Shown piece by piece: positions 42,388-42,809 of a stretch of 42,809 nt of DNA. The notes beneath the pieces are model-generated. The model searched no databases. It was not told where the DNA came from and saw only the letters and a program-made list of their open reading frames with translations. Source of the stretch: Brevinema andersonii (GTDB lineage Bacteria; Spirochaetota; DYKD01); contig DYKD01000022.1 in assembly GCA_020722765.1 (NCBI GenBank), forward strand, positions 1 to 42,809, in the 5' to 3' direction. Position numbers and translations under genes: made by a program. Position 1 is the first letter of the stretch. The number at the start of each line of letters is the position of its first letter.

Positions 42388-42809
42388 TTATTGAAGGAAA
42401 GCGTTATCCAACAGATTCAACGCTTCCCCTGCAGTTCCCACTTCTTTCCATGCATTTGAAAAATCGTGAAGCCGTGTGAATTCCGTAGGAATAGCGATGA
42501 CCTTGAAACCGCCTCTCACTCCAGCCATCACACCAGGTTCAGTATCTTCAATCACATACGACTTCCGAGGATCAGCCTCCAGCATTGCAGCAGCACGTAA
42601 AAAACCCTCAGGATCAGGTTTCCCCGCCAGAACATCCTGGCTTGCCAGAGTTACACCAAAGTATTTCATCAGCCCAAGCCCTTGCAGCACAAAATCAACA
42701 TGAGCGCGTGATGAACCAGACACAAGACCCATCGGTATTTTTTTTGACGACAAAAATTCAATCAGTTCTGGAATTCCAGGAATCGAATGAAGATTCTTGC
42801 TTAGGATTT
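42388..42809 (-). CDS. HAD-superfamily phosphatase, beta-phosphoglucomutase/CbbY-like (5' partial)
   Basis: The frame runs off the right edge, so the front, including motif I (DxDGT), is missing; 139 residues are visible. PGIPELIEFLSSKKIPMGLV with SGSSR is motif II (cap-to-core strand), the lysine of LAGKPDPEGFLRAA is motif III, and YVIEDTEPGVMAGVRGG is motif IV. Spacing and wording match the CbbY/Gph/beta-phosphoglucomutase group, small cytoplasmic phosphatases or mutases of sugar phosphates. Substrate not determinable. It lies 33 bp upstream of the SNF2 promoter -35 on the same strand. Confidence 0.85.
   Translation of the reverse strand, partial: ILSKNLHSIPGIPELIEFLSSKKIPMGLVSGSSRAHVDFVLQGLGLMKYFGVTLASQDVLAGKPDPEGFLRAAAMLEADPRKSYVIEDTEPGVMAGVRGGFKVIAIPTEFTRLHDFSNAWKEVGTAGEALNLLDNAFLQ

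Overview
The window is a 42.8 kb bacterial chromosome segment of moderate, slightly AT-rich composition. It is dense with protein genes, and I see no rRNA, tRNA, CRISPR array or intact insertion sequence. Pyruvate:ferredoxin oxidoreductase, phosphate acetyltransferase, an outer-membrane barrel of the UPF0164/PorV-like kind, a PilZ protein and a very large FG-GAP/Ig-repeat surface protein suggest a diderm anaerobe or facultative anaerobe. A spirochaete or a related candidate lineage would fit, but no taxonomic marker here is decisive.

Layout. 1-6.4 kb: a giant repetitive surface/secreted protein, cut by the left edge, followed by a barrel protein. 6.4-7.4 kb: a gene-poor scar with gene remnants and a perfect 30-bp palindrome. 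7.4-8.8 kb: an HU-like protein and EpmA. 9.1-12.8 kb (minus): CrtI-like oxidoreductase, BtuF-like periplasmic binding protein, ArgD. 13.0-16.7 kb (plus): coaD-pta, then comEC with a degenerate C-terminal domain. 16.8-21.0 kb (minus): thiN, then pyruvate:ferredoxin oxidoreductase. 21.3-23.7 kb (minus): Fur/Zur-type regulator, a possible microprotein, a COG0701 permease and its TIGR03943 partner. 23.9-25.8 kb (minus): a PilZ/coiled-coil/TPR membrane protein and a HAD phosphatase. 25.9-30.6 kb (plus): pgi-guaA-mutL. 30.9-35.8 kb (minus): nadA, an unrecognised conserved-looking gene and a hybrid histidine kinase. 35.9-37.1 kb (plus): a DUF4143-type AAA ATPase. 37.1-42.3 kb (minus): SNF2 helicase, SWIM protein and a GH13 enzyme as one unit. 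42.4-42.8 kb: a partial HAD phosphatase.

How the genes fit together. thiN (TPP), PFOR, coaD (CoA) and pta form a local cluster for cofactor supply and acetyl-CoA/acetyl-phosphate energy metabolism. The Fur-type regulator, permease and TIGR03943 trio looks like a zinc-responsive transport locus. Its regulator has a clear promoter and an inverted-repeat operator at the transcription start.

The most unusual sequence signals are regulatory. Three unrelated genes (thiN, nadA and the AAA ATPase) each have TTGAC(T/C)-16/17-TATATT followed by exactly 6 nt and then the ATG, which predicts leaderless mRNAs. The nadA/AAA intergenic region also carries an operator-like array built on TATATACCAAAAAAAG, spaced at 32-bp multiples and lying across both promoters.
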